Source of the DNA: Lingula anatina
Taxonomy: Eukaryota > Brachiopoda > Lingulata > Lingulida > Lingulidae
Direction: 5' to 3'
Length of the DNA stretch: 64,000 bases
NCBI RefSeq assembly: GCF_001039355.2
Contig: NW_019773814.1
Coordinates: 155,838 to 219,837 of the forward strand
Notes under the pieces: generated by a model
The model's database searches: none
What the model saw: only the letters and a program-made list of their open reading frames with translations
What the model was told of the DNA's origin: nothing
Made by a program: the position numbers and the translations under genes
Shown: piece after piece, positions 1-13,100 of the stretch
How positions within the stretch are numbered: position 1 is the stretch's first letter
Layout of the letters: each line of letters starts with the position of its first letter

Positions 1-1780
1 TCTCTCTCTCTCAACATGATCATAATGCTATATGTAATTATTGCCATGATGGAAGGTGTATGCTGATGATGTGGGAGAATAAAAGTAAAATACAAATGAA
101 GAAATGATAGGGAATGGCAGTGAGAGCAAGGATACATTTGGCATGGATGTGTGTTATTACTCTTGCAGGAAAAAAAATAATTAAATGGAGATGATACCCT
201 AGATAATGTATTCTAATTTCAGCATAGTCAGTCAACTTTGTGTTTCATTTAGAAAACACATGCTTTGATCAACAGTGTAATTCTCTCTCTCTCTCTCTTG
301 TTGTCTTTTGCATTGTTCCATGCTTGTCTATAGCTGTATATAACTTATGAGCTGGTATTTGAGCCAACTAGCAATAGCCTAACTCTTTTGAGCAATTTGA
401 AGAGATATATGAATATAGAAAACAATGATTGATGATGAGCATCCCAGGAGTGCTAGCTAAATGCTTTCCAATAACTTTAACTTTGCGACCTATTTAAGGA
501 GCATATTGAAATGTCAACCAAGATTACTTGGCTTAAGTGTTTATATTTTTCACCAAAGAAAAAAAATTCTGTGATGAAAGTCACAAAATATTATTATTTG
601 TCAAACAGCTCTGACTTTAACAGAAATACAGAAATATCTTATGAAAAAAATATATAAATGTGATGTGCTTGGTGTGAAATTAGCATGTGTCACCATTGTA
701 TGTATTTTTATTAGAAATCTCAGTACTAGTTACTCCTTCTATTGCACCCAACTTTGTGTACACTCACACCTGAATGAGATACGCTCAGTTGGCCAAATAT
801 ATATATTGATAGTGGACATTGTCCTGTCTTGATTGAAGTCAAGTCTCATAGCACCTGTTGTATCTCCCCGGACACCTGCGCACAATTTGCTATTGCAGTA
901 GGGGGAGTTTCAATGAACAAGGGTAAATTATATCTTAAATTATGGTTTCATATTATGAGGGAGAGACTGCATCCACATCTGATTAAGCAATTTCATTGCA
1001 AATGGTGGATCATTTTAGTTCATGATTATACGACAGCAATTGCAAACTCGTTAATGGGCAGAAGCTGTCTGTGATCTTCTGTTTTCACTGGACTGGTAAT
1101 GTGGATTGATAATTGATTGAGCTTTGAGAAATGAGACGATGACAATTAGGACATCAAATAGGCATCTGGATACTTATTGTACATTTTTTCCTCGTTTTGT
1201 GGTTTGCTAGTTTGAAATTGTGTAGAATTTATCCACCATAATTTCTCTTTCATTCTAGACCTGGCAGATTAGTACTGAATTGAACTTGTAGAAATGATTG
1301 TGAACGCTACAGGAGGAGTTATTTCCATTGATTTAAGGCCTTATTCAAAAGCAATAGGAATCTTCAGTGTAACTTTTCTCTCTAGGTCTTTTAGTCTAAA
1401 AAGCTCCGTTTCTGATTTTGGGAAGTGCTTGTGAATATTTTAACTAATAAAAATCTGTAAACAGGAAAAGTGAACTTCAAATTAAAGTGTGTGTGGGTGT
1501 GTCTTACAGCAGGCTTATTCAAATAAAAAAAGATAAAGATCAGCAACCAGAGTTGTTAAATTCCAGAAAACTTCAGCAGTATGATTGAATGATGGATTAG
1601 AGACTAGACTGCCCAATTAATGACTTGGAACCACAATTTAGGATTTTGGTAGTATCACCACTGACTCTGCACAATCTTGTCAATAGCTGTATTTTAATAT
1701 TCCTTCTTAAAGTGTGCTACTTCTCTCTAGTAAATGTATACATATATATGCGTATATTTATATAATTTCTTGTTTTTCAG
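1..1780 (+). other. POLD2: Intron sequence of POLD2 (left edge of window)
   Basis: This stretch precedes the penultimate POLD2 exon and ends in a good acceptor (a pyrimidine-rich run ending ttgtttttcag at 1770-1780). I looked for the preceding POLD2 exon, which should end with a single G that completes a glycine codon, and did not find it, so it probably lies outside the window. Short CT repeats sit at 1-13 and about 283-298. The small open frames here have no recognisable similarity and look like chance. Confidence 0.6.
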
Positions 1781-1882
1781 GTTGTTACCCCTATTATTCT
1801 AATGACCCCTTCATCATAACGCAAAGCCCTCATGTTTACTTCACCGGAAATATGCCCAAGTTTGATACCAAGGTTGTCAAAG
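1781..1882 (+). CDS. POLD2: DNA polymerase delta subunit 2, penultimate coding exon
   Basis: This 102-nt internal exon belongs to the small (B, p50-type) subunit of DNA polymerase delta, a nuclear replication and repair factor that links the catalytic subunit to the other accessory subunits. The translation reads [12 protein letters not shown], then [18 protein letters not shown]. The GCYP(F/Y)Y, DPFI and PHVYF.GN.P.F.(S/T)K motifs match the conserved C-terminal part of POLD2, in the inactive phosphodiesterase-fold region. The exon is bounded by ...tttttcag on the left and a GTATGG donor on the right. Both boundaries are phase 1: a G from the previous exon completes the first Gly codon, and the final G joins GT of the next exon to make another Gly. 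The frame runs on into the 9326-9483 exon exactly as expected. The rest of the gene lies left of the window. Confidence 0.93.
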
Positions 1883-4271
1883 GTATGGTTGCAATTTGAT
1901 TTTTTTGGGTATTTTAAAATTCTGTATTGATTATTTGATGGTTTGATCTTTAGTTTTTGTGTTTGAAGATTTATTTATACATTCAGTCATTAATATATTG
2001 TTAGATTCGTTTCTTAGCACACACAAGCACACACGTACATACAAAATACAGAAATGCTATTTCAAATTCTCTATACAGCCCTCTTTAGCATACATCGAGT
2101 GTTAAATTGTGAAGTCACCTCTGCAACAAAATGTGTTCTGTAACCCATTGAATATTGAAATAGAAACACTTTGTATTTTTTTTTTATTATTTGATAAACC
2201 AGATAGTTCTATCATTTTGAATTGCTTTTGGGTATTGCAGCTGTTATTATGCAGATCATATGTTTTATTTCCAATTTTGAGAATTTGTATCTGTAATTAC
2301 AGACCGGATTGGAACAAAATTGACTAATATTTTTCTGAGAACAATCTTTTTTTGTTAATGCACAGAAAGAAATAATTATATAAATTCTGTAAAGCAATCA
2401 CGGACTATGGTAGATTGATGAATCTTTCAAAAGAAGAAAAAAACAAGGTAATGTAATAAGAGGGATTTTTAATTTATAAGTTAACACCTTGAAGTACCAA
2501 TGGTTTGTTTGGATATTGTGTCTGTTCTCCACATAAAGCATATATTATAGGTATTGATTCATTACCTTGGCTTCTCTCTACAAGTCCAGTAATGCTTTGC
2601 ATTTCTATGATTTGTTTCATTTCTCCCTAATTCAGCACAGATAAAAATTTTCTGGTATCTTATGTATCTGGTGGCACAAAATTGGTATCCTATAATGACT
2701 TTTAGCATCTGAAATGTAGTATGGACATGTACAGTCAGTATTAATATCTTAATGGAATGCTGCTGTCCTTTTAAGCTAACTCAGTGATTTACTGTATTAT
2801 TCCCCTGATCAAAAAGTACCACTTTCATCTTCCATGAAAATGTGAGGAATGAGACCATTTCTTTGGTCTAAGTCAAATTCTGAAAAAAATATACATGGTT
2901 ACTCAAAGTTATGGGTGATGGCCTTTACAAAAAGGTACTTTGTCCAAGTACTGTCCAGAGAATTCCCAATAGTAGTCCCTATAATAGTATGCTGTTCTCA
3001 TAAAAATGGTTACTTTGCCTCTCACTGCTAAGCTTTTCTGAAAATGGCTACAAAAAGAAGCCTAATTGCATAGAATTGCTACATGATCTACTTTAATGTC
3101 CGTAATTTCCTTTCCATCAGCCCACCCTTTAGATCTTGCGGTCAAGTGTAATGTTTTGAAGCTCTGGGAATTCCTGTCATCCCTTTCCCCTGTGGAACCC
3201 CTCAAGTTAGCGAAACATGAAAGATTTTTCAGTAATATCATGTAACATTTTTTTTCTAGGCTATATGTCTTTGTCACAATCCTCAAGGTTATTATTGAAG
3301 GCCATTTTTAGGGACTTTTTGAGATCAGACATTGAGGAGATTGTATGGTGTTGGAAGTTTGTCATATCTTTCTTTTGTTCTTGAAAGATCAATAATCATC
3401 TTTTTTTTTTAAACAAATATGTACTTTCATCTGCAAAAGTTCTTGATCTAAGGAGGTTAAATGATTTTTTTTTTTTTTTTTTTTTTTTTGACAATATGCC
3501 AGCACTATCGCCAGAAATGCTTATCTGAATATTTCCAGGAAAACTACCATTAAAGACTCACGAATCTTTTAGTCCAGGATTAGGTGTACAAGAGCATGAA
3601 GGTTTTAATTTCTGTGATCTGTTTTGCAAAGATTCTTCTCAGATATAATTGGTTTAATATTAATATTGGAGTTCACTTTTTAATGGCATTTTTTTGATAA
3701 ATTTTTGTGACATCTGTGGTTGTTGCCAAGTACATGGCACGCACACATACACATACACATACACATTTACACCATTTTTTCTACTTCACCTATGCTGAGT
3801 GAACAGTTACAAAAATACCAATGTAATTTTTAGCAGGGGGCATAAATTGTAATATTTAAAAAATGATTGATGGTTGCCTGTCTCTTTACACAGTAGCACT
3901 AATAAAAAAAAAAGAATAAGATGATTTAAACCACATGACCTGCTCTGATAAGGTATCCACGAAGAACAGCAAAATGAAACCATTCATCAAAGATAGCATC
4001 ATAATTTTATGATTGAACCTATCGTTTTTCAGATATGTTCATTTGATGCAAAATGAATTGAAATAACAAAGAAAATCATTTCTAGTTATCAAGTTATATC
4101 ATATAACTGGGTACTATTTGCACAATCCAGTTTCTGACCTTCATTCAAATGTAGGGATCAAATATGCCCATAATTTCATATTACGCAGAAAATGGGGGAA
4201 TTGCTTCTGTACAGTGAAACTTACTGCATACTAAAGATCTATGTTTGAATGTGTTATTGACAGTAGTATAA

Positions 4272-4483
4272 GGGTTCATTCCCAATGAATCTATTGTTCT
4301 ATGTAGATCAATCCAACTCTGCAGGGACTCTCACTGAATGCAATCCGAAAAACCCATGATTATACAAGTGTATTGGAGACAAGAAAAGGCGTTTCATTGC
4401 ATTAATCTGAATGCATTCAGTGAGAGTTCCCACCAGGCTGGAATGATCCACGTAGAGTGATACCTTCATTGAGAATGGGACCT
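4272..4483. mobile_element. Foldback/MITE-like element, family A, copy 1
   Basis: The two ends are long imperfect inverted repeats. The left arm reads GGGTTCATTCCCAATGAA... and ends near CTCTCACTGAATGCA. The right arm begins TGCATTCAGTGAGAG and ends CATTGAGAATGGGACC. Each arm is about 75 nt and the spacer about 60 nt, so the whole unit could fold into a hairpin. It has no coding capacity. Diverged copies occur at 13642-13865 and 34154-34381, so this is a dispersed repeat and not a chance palindrome. Target-site duplications could not be assigned safely. Confidence 0.75.
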
Positions 4484-4513
4484 AAATCCTGAAACATGAT
4501 GTTTTATGACTGT

Positions 4514-4664
4514 GGTGATATATGCTTTATTCAGCTTCAGGGGTGTTTTTCAGTGAAATGTGAGTACTTTCTCTCTGAACGTACTACACTGCCAGCCTCT
4601 CACAATATATATGCCTCGAACACCTCTAGCTGACACTCGCAATGTTCTGGCACATATCGCTCGG
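4514..4664. mobile_element. Short inverted-repeat element, family B, copy 1
   Basis: This noncoding unit of about 150 bp shares a mosaic of blocks with 11850-12008. The blocks are GCTTTATTCA near the left end, TTCAGGGGTG soon after, and GTTCTGGCAC(A/G)TATCGCT at the right end. The ends are inverted relative to each other (GTGATATATGC against GCACATATCGC). It lies only about 30 bp downstream of a family A copy inside the POLD2 intron. It is probably a non-autonomous DNA transposon relic. Confidence 0.6.
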
Positions 4665-5615
4665 GTTAAAATGTACAAATACAAAATATTTGTCACTTTA
4701 TAAAATGTAGAATGTGTGTAAATGCGTTGGCGCCCATGGTGTTGTCAGCACGCGGAGCCTTGAATGGGATTGTAGAGGTTTTACAAAGGGGGGATAGCAA
4801 TCAAGTGTTCACTTCCTGACTTTACAAATTAATGTGTGTCGTTAAAGACTATCTAAACACAGCTTGATGCACAAATCACAAGCTGTAGAATTCTTGTTAG
4901 ACCAGCCTATAATATTAAAGCTGGACAAAGACACTAACTTTTAATAGACATTTTAATGGATTGAATTAGATTAAAGAAATCAATTAATAGAAGGTTTTGC
5001 AGAATGCTTATTCTGATTTTCCGAGATATTCCGAGTCCCTTTTTTTGTCATGAAAGCTAACAATGCAATTATGCTGTCACAAAATCAATAATGTTGTTTA
5101 ACACTTGATTTTGGAGTTTATTAACCTTCACCTGTCAACATATAGGGGAAAGTGTGGGTGTAAAACACTCCGTTCAATTATGAAACCATCTGTTATAAAG
5201 ATTTCCCTCTGTGCACTTAAAATACACTGGGGAAAAGCAACACGCTGGAATACATGGCAACATGGACTAATTTTCAACAGCACATTTGAGTAAATGCTTG
5301 ACTATCACTGAGTCTGTGATGAAAAAAAAAATGGAAAATGAACCAGATCACAAAAGTCTAAATCTACTTGATTGCCATCTGTCTTGTTTACACAAGGTTC
5401 AATATATCACACTTTATACAAACCAGGGCAACAACAGAGAATTTCCTTAAGCCCCTTTTATACTGGTTAATGTCCTTTCTGCGTCCTGGAGTACAGCCCT
5501 GTTTTAGAATAAAAAAAAAATAATACCATGAGTGCAGACAACTGGCCTGTCATTTGGCATTCATTCTTGGTCACTTTGGGTCATTAAAAATGAGAAATTA
5601 AACGTTTTCTTCACT

Positions 5616-5674
5616 AGTAGGTTACATTGAAATGAAAATTACGCACAAGTAGGTTACATTGAAATGAAAATTAC
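5616..5674 (+). repeat. 32-bp tandem duplication
   Basis: A 27-bp block beginning AGTAGGTTACATTG occurs at 5616-5642 and again, identical, at 5648-5674, separated by CGCAC or a similar pentamer. This is a local tandem duplication within the POLD2 intron and has no apparent function. Confidence 0.9.
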
Positions 5675-8600
5675 ATCTCAAACTTCTGAGTTAAAATAAA
5701 ATAAAATACCCAGCAGTCAGCTGTTTTGATGACAGTGGCAGTGCACATGAGCACATCTAATATCAGTCCATTCAGATCAACGTTAGCTACTATGGGATTG
5801 AATCTACTTATTAATAAGCATATATATTGTGTGATATGGGTCAGATTGAATTCAAAATATTATGCAGGTATGAGATTTTTCCAGCTCTGGGCAGATTTCC
5901 GTCTCTTTTGGACCCAAAAATATCATGGTCTATGTGTCCCCCTGGACCCCAAAATATAAAGTACAACTTATTTTACAAATGGGATTCTCATCCCTGATTA
6001 TAATTGACAGTAAGAAATGTCTTTTTTCTCCATGCTTTTTTTTTTTTTTTTTAAATAATATATCAGTTCACCCAAAAGTTACATAAGATGTATATTTGTT
6101 CTTTTTGTTTACCCTCATAAAGTAAAACCTACTTCTAAGAGATGTTGGGTTGTTTTTTGTGTTAGTCTCCCTTTTATGCAACCAGAAAAGCAATAAAAAA
6201 TTGTCATTATGAGAATATAAGGGCCACATGTTTAAATATCATCTGTTTCAATATCTGCTGAATAGGCTAAATTTGCAAGAATAGGACTGCTTTCTTTTTT
6301 TAGGCTTGTCCATTGCTAAATGAGTGGTACTGTAATAAGAAAATCAGATCAGCTTTTCTTATTTCTTGAAAAAGAATTGCACAGTTTCTTGGTTGCATAT
6401 ATAGAAACTTCATGCTGCTTAATTAGAATGGTGAAATTGACATAACACAAAAGGAAAAAAATAATGAATCAGATGAAGTTTTCTCCCACCTTAAACCATG
6501 TGCTGTTGATATTAAGAAATTGTATTCAAGAGAAATTATGGTATGATTTCAGGAGATATTAATTTTCTGCAATCTTTTCTTGTTCATACAGTCAAAAAGT
6601 ACATAGGCATTATTCAGGAGACGTCAGGCGTCAGTTAAGATAATAAAAGCCTACTCCGTCTAGCTTTGTTCCTGACATTCTAACCAGTGCTGGTATCATG
6701 TCAGATGAGGTAAATGTCAGCGAGGTTTATGTGAATCGTTTGTTAGTTTAATGCGGTTGAAAAGCCATCAAATATAATGGCGCTTGTTGTTGTAAACATT
6801 GAATGAGTTTCTCAGAAACACTATTATTAAAGAATGCGGTTTGTCGTGAGTGGATATTGATATCTAGATTATATGTTCTTCCTCTTGGCTTCTTGTCAAG
6901 GAAATTGTTGATACATATTCTTCATACAACATATTTAATACTTTGGTTATGATAAAAACACTCAAATCTATAACAAAGAAATGCATATGATGTGGTTTGT
7001 GTGTCCACATGTGCCGGTGATCCCCACCCCCCACCCCACCCACCCACACCCCACACCTCGTGTCTTTAAACCAGTGAAGCTTTAGTCTCTATATACATGG
7101 TCTGTTTATTTATTTATTTTTTCTTCTTTTAACACCACATCTACAAATTTGTTATTATAATGCTTTTTTGTTGAATACTGGTACTTAACACTGTAAGTGA
7201 TTAGGATACCACTGTCTTTTATAAGTTAACTAAATTTGTAAAAATGAACTGATACCTATGTTGTGTAGATTATGTAAAGGTTTGCTTTGATGATTTATGT
7301 CCTGTACAATTATTTGCATCATTAGACAATTCTTTTCATCATCAAAGCTATTAAACATTAAAAGATTTCATTGCACTCTCACCTTTTCACTGTACAAAAT
7401 GAATGCCAGGGAGATAACTGTCCAAATTAATTGCTGTAATGTTTTTCAAAGAAACAGGTGGTTTAACTTTTTCCCAGAATGCTGGCTGCCAGTCTCTTTA
7501 CCTAGACAGTGTTCAAGTGCAATCACCTGTAATGGGTTTAGATTTGACTTTTTTTAAAATATTGGTATAATGAAATATGTATACTCACTCTCTCTCTCCC
7601 TCCCTCCCTTCCACACACACACCCACCCACCAGGCAGGCATCTCTCCCACTCACACTCTATGCCGATTCCATGTTTTGTCTGATGTTTATTAAGATCATT
7701 AGAAATTATACTTTCATAGCAAGCTATTTCAAGGTACTGTTTGAATAGAAACTCAGGAAGCCTAACAGTATTTTTAATCAAAAGAAAGGAAATGTGCAGT
7801 CACCTAGCTAGGGTAAGAAGCAGTTTTCCTGTTCTGGGAATATTCTGTATTTCCTGGATTTTTTTAAAGATGAAAGGCACCAGTTTAAGATGTTATGGTC
7901 AGACCAATGTGAAAAGGGGGGGGGGGGGGGGAGAAAAACTGACACTCGTGTGGTTTTCTGTTTTTGGTAACATTTTTCCTAATGCACACCAGAGAAAGGT
8001 GATATCAGTTTGAATAATATGTATAAATTTGTTATCCTCCTCCAAATCAAGATAAAACGGTTGTGTATAAGTAATCTATTAATTCCAATTTTGTATTTAA
8101 TTTATTTATTCCTTTTTATGCAACCATAAGGTATGAGAATCTTTGTCCCTTTTAAAGGTCATGTAGGTCTTTCTAGGAATTGGTAAAAATCAGGGTAGAA
8201 AAGGGCGAGATGAGAAGTAATAGCAGACTAAGCTGACAATTTGTCCATAGATAATTTTCTGGTTCTGTCGAATTGCAGTCTTTTTGCACAGCTGTACAAA
8301 TGGCACTGTTTTGCACGCCAATTTTTTTTATTCAGTAGAGTGGTTATTGACCCAGATAAATTGGCCAATTGTTCCTTTTTTGTGATAGTTTTGTCTTTTT
8401 TGTACCACCAGCATGTAAACTCATGGGCGAAAGTTTTCACTTTCAGGGTTATGCCCATTTTCAGGATTTTTCATTAGTCATTTAGATTTTTTTTCATATG
8501 GTATAAATATGGTCATATGGTTTAAGATGTTTTTTAAGGAATCAGTTTTTACATCTTTCAGCCATGTAAACTGGAGATACCTTGTTTTAGAAAGACACAA

Positions 8601-8687
8601 CATGTCCATTTTTATGTCATAGAAAAAGATTTGATTGCTAATGCTATTCATACATACTGTAAACGATATACTGTATACAATCCTTAA

Positions 8688-8925
8688 GCCTAGATGACAT
8701 TTGAAGTGTGATGCCCGTACGGTGCACATATACTGCCCATAATATCCTTTTTCGTGGTCTTCTGAGCGGAGGTAGATGGTGGCCGTGCGAAATTGCACGG
8801 AATCATACTGATTTAAGGCCATGTAATGTAGACATAGTGGACGTAGCCGGTAGCTCCTTATGATTTCAAAAAAAAATTATGCAGACAATTTCATCGCACG
8901 GCGCCCGTGTAAATGTAATCTAGGC
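8688..8925. mobile_element. Inverted-repeat (MITE-like) element, family C
   Basis: The left end GCCTAGATGACATTTG...GCCCGTACGGTGC is the inverse of the right end GCACGGCGCCCGTG...AAATGTAATCTAGGC. The arms are about 35 bp in a unit of about 240 bp. A second, inner palindrome (CGTGCGAAATTGCACG) lies near the middle. No protein-coding capacity is recognisable. Only this one copy is seen in the window, so the call rests on terminal symmetry alone. Confidence 0.55.
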
Positions 8926-9325
8926 TATAATGCAGCAAATGCAAAACCAAGACATTTATTTCCTGTATTAACTTATCAGACTGGTTCATGATACTGATGT
9001 ACGAGTCAATATTAACTAACTGAAGTGATTTGTAACACTTAAATGTAATCAATCGGGGATATATTGTCTTATTTCAAGAACTCATAAACAGGAGAAGATA
9101 AAAAAACAGCTGTGATAAATGATTCTCCATTGCCAATTAGTTTATGCACCACACAGTTTATTTCAATTCACAGGATGTCAATATGTCACCTGATATCACC
9201 ACTGGATATTTAAACAATTATTTTACTGATATGATTTGTACATTTGACAGCTTTTCTGCTTTGTATTTCTGCTTTGAATATATATATATATATAAATAAA
9301 ACAACATATCTTATATTCTTTGTAG

Positions 9326-9483
9326 GTCCAGCAGGACAGGAAATCACCCTGGTTACAATCCCTCGTTTTAGCACCACAAACACCTGCGTCCTTTTAAATC
9401 TCCGAACATTGGAGTGTCAGCCAATCAAATTTGAAGCCTCGTTTCCAACAGCCAGTCAAGAAAGCCCCGATGTTGACAAATGA
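9326..9483 (+). CDS. POLD2: DNA polymerase delta subunit 2, last coding exon
   Basis: This is the terminal coding exon. It continues the phase-1 frame from 1781-1882 (G plus GT gives Gly) and encodes GPAGQEITLVTIPRFS, then a segment with NTCVLLNLRTLECQPI, and ends ...SPDVDK before TGA at 9481-9483. The pattern VT(V/I)P.FS.T.T..L(V/L)NLR.L.CQPI is the conserved extreme C-terminus of POLD2. The tail after CQPI is about 18 residues, similar in length to other animals but not conserved. The protein acts in the nucleus as part of the polymerase delta holoenzyme. The acceptor is a pyrimidine-rich stretch ending TTTGTAG at 9325. The reading frame is intact. Confidence 0.95.
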
Positions 9484-10062
9484 ATGTCCAAGCCATAGCA
9501 GAATTTCATGGAAAAAAGGTCATGGTTGTTAACAGTACAAGGTCAACGCTACATTTAGGTCCATTGTCAAGGTTGAATGTAGCCGTTCATCAGAAAAGCT
9601 GTGCTGTTGTTGAAGTGTTTTGGCAAACAGGGATGGAATCCTGTATGGTCTTCTAGAATTTCTATCAAAAACTCTTCTATATACTACAAGATAACAAATG
9701 AATGGTAGAAAATGAAAGGAGTTCATGATATTAAAGGTGTTTGTACTGGTCATTTTGAAGATTGGAAATGAACAAGAAATGAAAAAGATCTGTAATGGCT
9801 TCACCCTAAAGAAGATATGTACCAGAAAGCTAAATTATGTAAATGATGAATTGAATGAATCGATATATTCACTTTCTTCTAGTTATTTACTAACATTTTA
9901 GTGATAATGATCAGTTACTTTGGAACAAATTATACATGAAATACTGTTTCACTCTTGTCACAAGACTAGCAACAGACTGACTGTTGTTTCATAAATATTT
10001 TGTTCCTATTTAAGTGATTATTATCACTAAAACATTAATAAACAGAACTCTTTGGAACCAGG
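9484..10062 (+). other. POLD2: Probable POLD2 3' UTR with polyadenylation signal
   Basis: The sequence after the POLD2 stop is AT-rich and lacks a supported open frame. A canonical AATAAA lies at 10037-10042, so transcripts probably end at about 10055-10065, just before the ATT microsatellite. No closer canonical hexamer was noticed. The exact end is inferred. Confidence 0.5.
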
Positions 10063-10106
10063 AAACATGTAACGTATAATGACTTATACTTGATTTATTG
10101 GTTCCG

Positions 10107-10108
<2 letters not shown>

Positions 10109-10150
<42 letters not shown>

Positions 10151-10183
10151 TTATTATTATTTTTATTTTTATTATTATTTTAA
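10109..10183 (+). repeat. (ATT)n microsatellite
   Basis: A run of ATT/TTA trinucleotides with a few T-rich interruptions lies immediately downstream of the predicted POLD2 polyadenylation site. Confidence 0.95.
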
Positions 10184-13100
10184 TGTTATGTATGCTCATC
10201 TCTACAGCCAAAGCACACCACTGCAGGTTCTGCAAAGGATATGAAGATGTAAATTTATTGGGTGGGTAGAGAGGTGTCGGATTATTGATAAAAATGTAGA
10301 AATATCTTGTTACTTTTGTAAGATTTTGCACCAGTATGTTATTTTACAATCCTAATGTATGTTAGAACTTAATGTAATGTTGCAGTGCACAAGGGATATA
10401 TATATATATATAGTTATTACCACTTCTGCCAGGAATATTTTTGTTAGTTTGTCTGATAGCAAAAGTATGCAAACAGTAACAGACAGTTTTTGACGAAATT
10501 TTCAGGATAAGTCAGAAATTGGCAGACATAAATGTGATTACATTTTGATGATGACCCTTTAATTGTTTAATTAATTAATGGTAAATTATTAGTCAATTAT
10601 TTGTCTTGGTTGAGGTCTCCACTCTTTTAATGCCTTTCTAGTTATTACCAATCTTATTACAACGCTTTCAGCGAGTCGATGTTACATGGCTTTCTCACCC
10701 TGACAGACATAAAAACCAAATCAACTGTATTACGGACAGAGTGCAGCCTGCACGACTAGACACTTTGGAAAATTGGCTATACATTTGTTCTACATTGCTC
10801 TGTTTATTCATTCACATTTATGCTCGTCTTCTGCTTCTGGTGACGATAATAGCCCATTATTGCCGCCAAATCCTCTGGGAATTGGTTGGGTTCGGGCAAT
10901 TCGCGTTTATGTATGGACTCATTAATCTATGCGGTAGAGATCGAGGTAGATAAAAAATGTACTTATATTGACTGGTTATAAGACTGAGAATGTTGTGCAG
11001 ATGCTGAATACTGATAATACGTAATTCTTCTGGTTTTCTCGCCCGAGATGAGAAACTGTTGCTATGTCAACTAATACAGAATCGACGCAGTTGTTTCCCG
11101 ATGTTAAAAGATGGGATCTCTTCCTTGGACTGTAACATTTCTCCACTGTTAGTGATATATTACAATGAGCAACTCGAAGAAAGATTGAAGCATATGTGCA
11201 AAATCTCTGATAGAGGGCACGTGCGTCTGCACGAGGGCGGGTTTAATAAAAAGTGTATGTTACAAATTGGTTCTTTTGTTATTCATTCGGTACCGAACAA
11301 TCTTAACTGACAAAACAATTGTCTAAAAACTAAGTATCCATAACAACCATATTGTAGACTATTTTCACTTGATCAAATATCAGATCCGAAGTAATTTTCT
11401 TTACTAAAGTGAATATTTCGAGACAGCTATACGAGGTGAATAATGAGAGATGAGACTGATTGATCTTGAATGTGTCTGCCGATAGTTTTTAACAGATGGA
11501 AAAATGTAAAATTGCCTTGATCTGTAATTACTTACAGGTATTTCAACTGATTCATTGTCAAACACACCCAGTTGCCCCTTCCATTTAAAGGAAAAATTGT
11601 TCGATTTTACTTTGATTTAAAAGATTTATTTTGAAAAAGGAAGCGGTTAAACACTGCTTTAAGGCTGTTTAAGTTGATGTGGGAATGACGCAAAATTAAA
11701 AAGCAGACGACTTTTGGATAAACGGTCGCTTCCCCTGAATGTTCCAACAATGGGACAAATGGCGTGAGTACAAGAATATCATAAAATTTACGTAAGACGC
11801 TTTCTCTTTATCGTGCTATAGAAGTAATAAAACATACCTAAAGATGTTATGTGACCGTAGCGATATGAGCTTTATTCACTTTCAGGGGTGCTTTTCGGTG
11901 CAACGCAAGTACTCTCGTCATAAAATACGCTGTCACCCTTGTCGCGGAATGTATGCCTTGATCACCTTGCTGACGCTCAAAGTGTTCTGGCACGTATCGC
12001 TTAGGTGACAGTGTATTATCTCAAACTAAGAAAAATTTGTATGGCACGTCTTTGAAAACGCAGTTAAAGGTCTTTCCGTACGTCATTGCCATCTTCGTTC
12101 AAAGCCCATTATTTGAAACCTTTAAAACAGGTTCCAAAGGACTTATGTGAACTCCTGTTTAGTCTGTATATATTTACGATTGTTGCGTAAGTCGGTTAAT
12201 GTATATACATTTTAAGTTTCCAATTCTAGATAGTGCTCATAAATCACTCAGTTGCGTAATCTGACATAATTTGTTATAAACATTGATACCGAGATTATTT
12301 TGCCAAGAATTTATAAATCAGACAGTTAATACAGCACTTAGGGCCCGCTCTGAAAACAACTTCGGCCCAAATATTGACCCTAAAGTTAACACCAAAAATA
12401 TCGGTCCATTTAAATTCTGATTAGATCTGTAGCAAACCACTAAAATTAAACAACCGTTTCTTTATTATTATTATCATTATTAAGCTGGCACAATGTTAAA
12501 TTAATTTACACTATTATTGCCAACATTATGGAATTTTTAAAGAATTTTAATTAATAAAAGACTTTTGAGAAACGTGCCTCGGGACTTACTTACGTCATCA
12601 TTATATTTATAATCATTGCTTCATTACGTGTACGTAGAGGCGATTCCAGTTCAGAGTTGGCTGGAGGTGAGTGTGGGTGGGAAAACATAACCCACTTCGA
12701 CGATATTAATTGCCAGATTTCAATACAGTCATATCAAACAGACAACGAGAACTTGTAACCTGTACAAGTGAATATGGATAAGCAGATAGCTAACTGCACA
12801 TAACTACAGCGCAACCCCCCCCCCCCCACCCCCCAAACAAAAAAGAGGAAATCAACGCACCACGTGCTCAGCAGTTTTGCGCGTGGAAAGCACATTACAG
12901 CTCTGGAAAATGAACTTATTATTACAGCAAATCATATGACTTCTTTTGACACGATAAAAGTAATGTATTGTTATTGTGGTAAGCACGTGTTTGACACACA
13001 GGTGTCTATGAATGGGAATCCCATTATTAGAAATATTGCGAGTCTGTTGTTCGCTGCAAAGGTGTTATTTTGATGGGAGAGTGGTTTCCGTGGAAGTGTG

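Larger units (their letters stand above)
1883..9325 (+). other. POLD2: POLD2 last intron (7.4 kb) with dispersed repeats
   Basis: The intron starts GTATGG and ends in a pyrimidine-rich ttctttgtag. I see no convincing exon inside it. It holds a foldback repeat (4272-4483), a second short inverted-repeat element (4514-4664), a third (8688-8925), a 32-bp tandem duplication (5616-5674), a poly-T run near 3464-3489, a poly-G tract near 7914-7931 and several CA or TA microsatellites. The open frames on either strand, including a 114-codon minus-strand frame at 8478-8822, resemble nothing I know. The last of these lies largely in the inverted-repeat element. Confidence 0.85.

Noticed and set aside
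8478-8822. 114-codon minus-strand frame in the POLD2 intron
   Set aside because: Overlaps an inverted-repeat element, has no recognisable domain, and is antisense to the POLD2 transcript.
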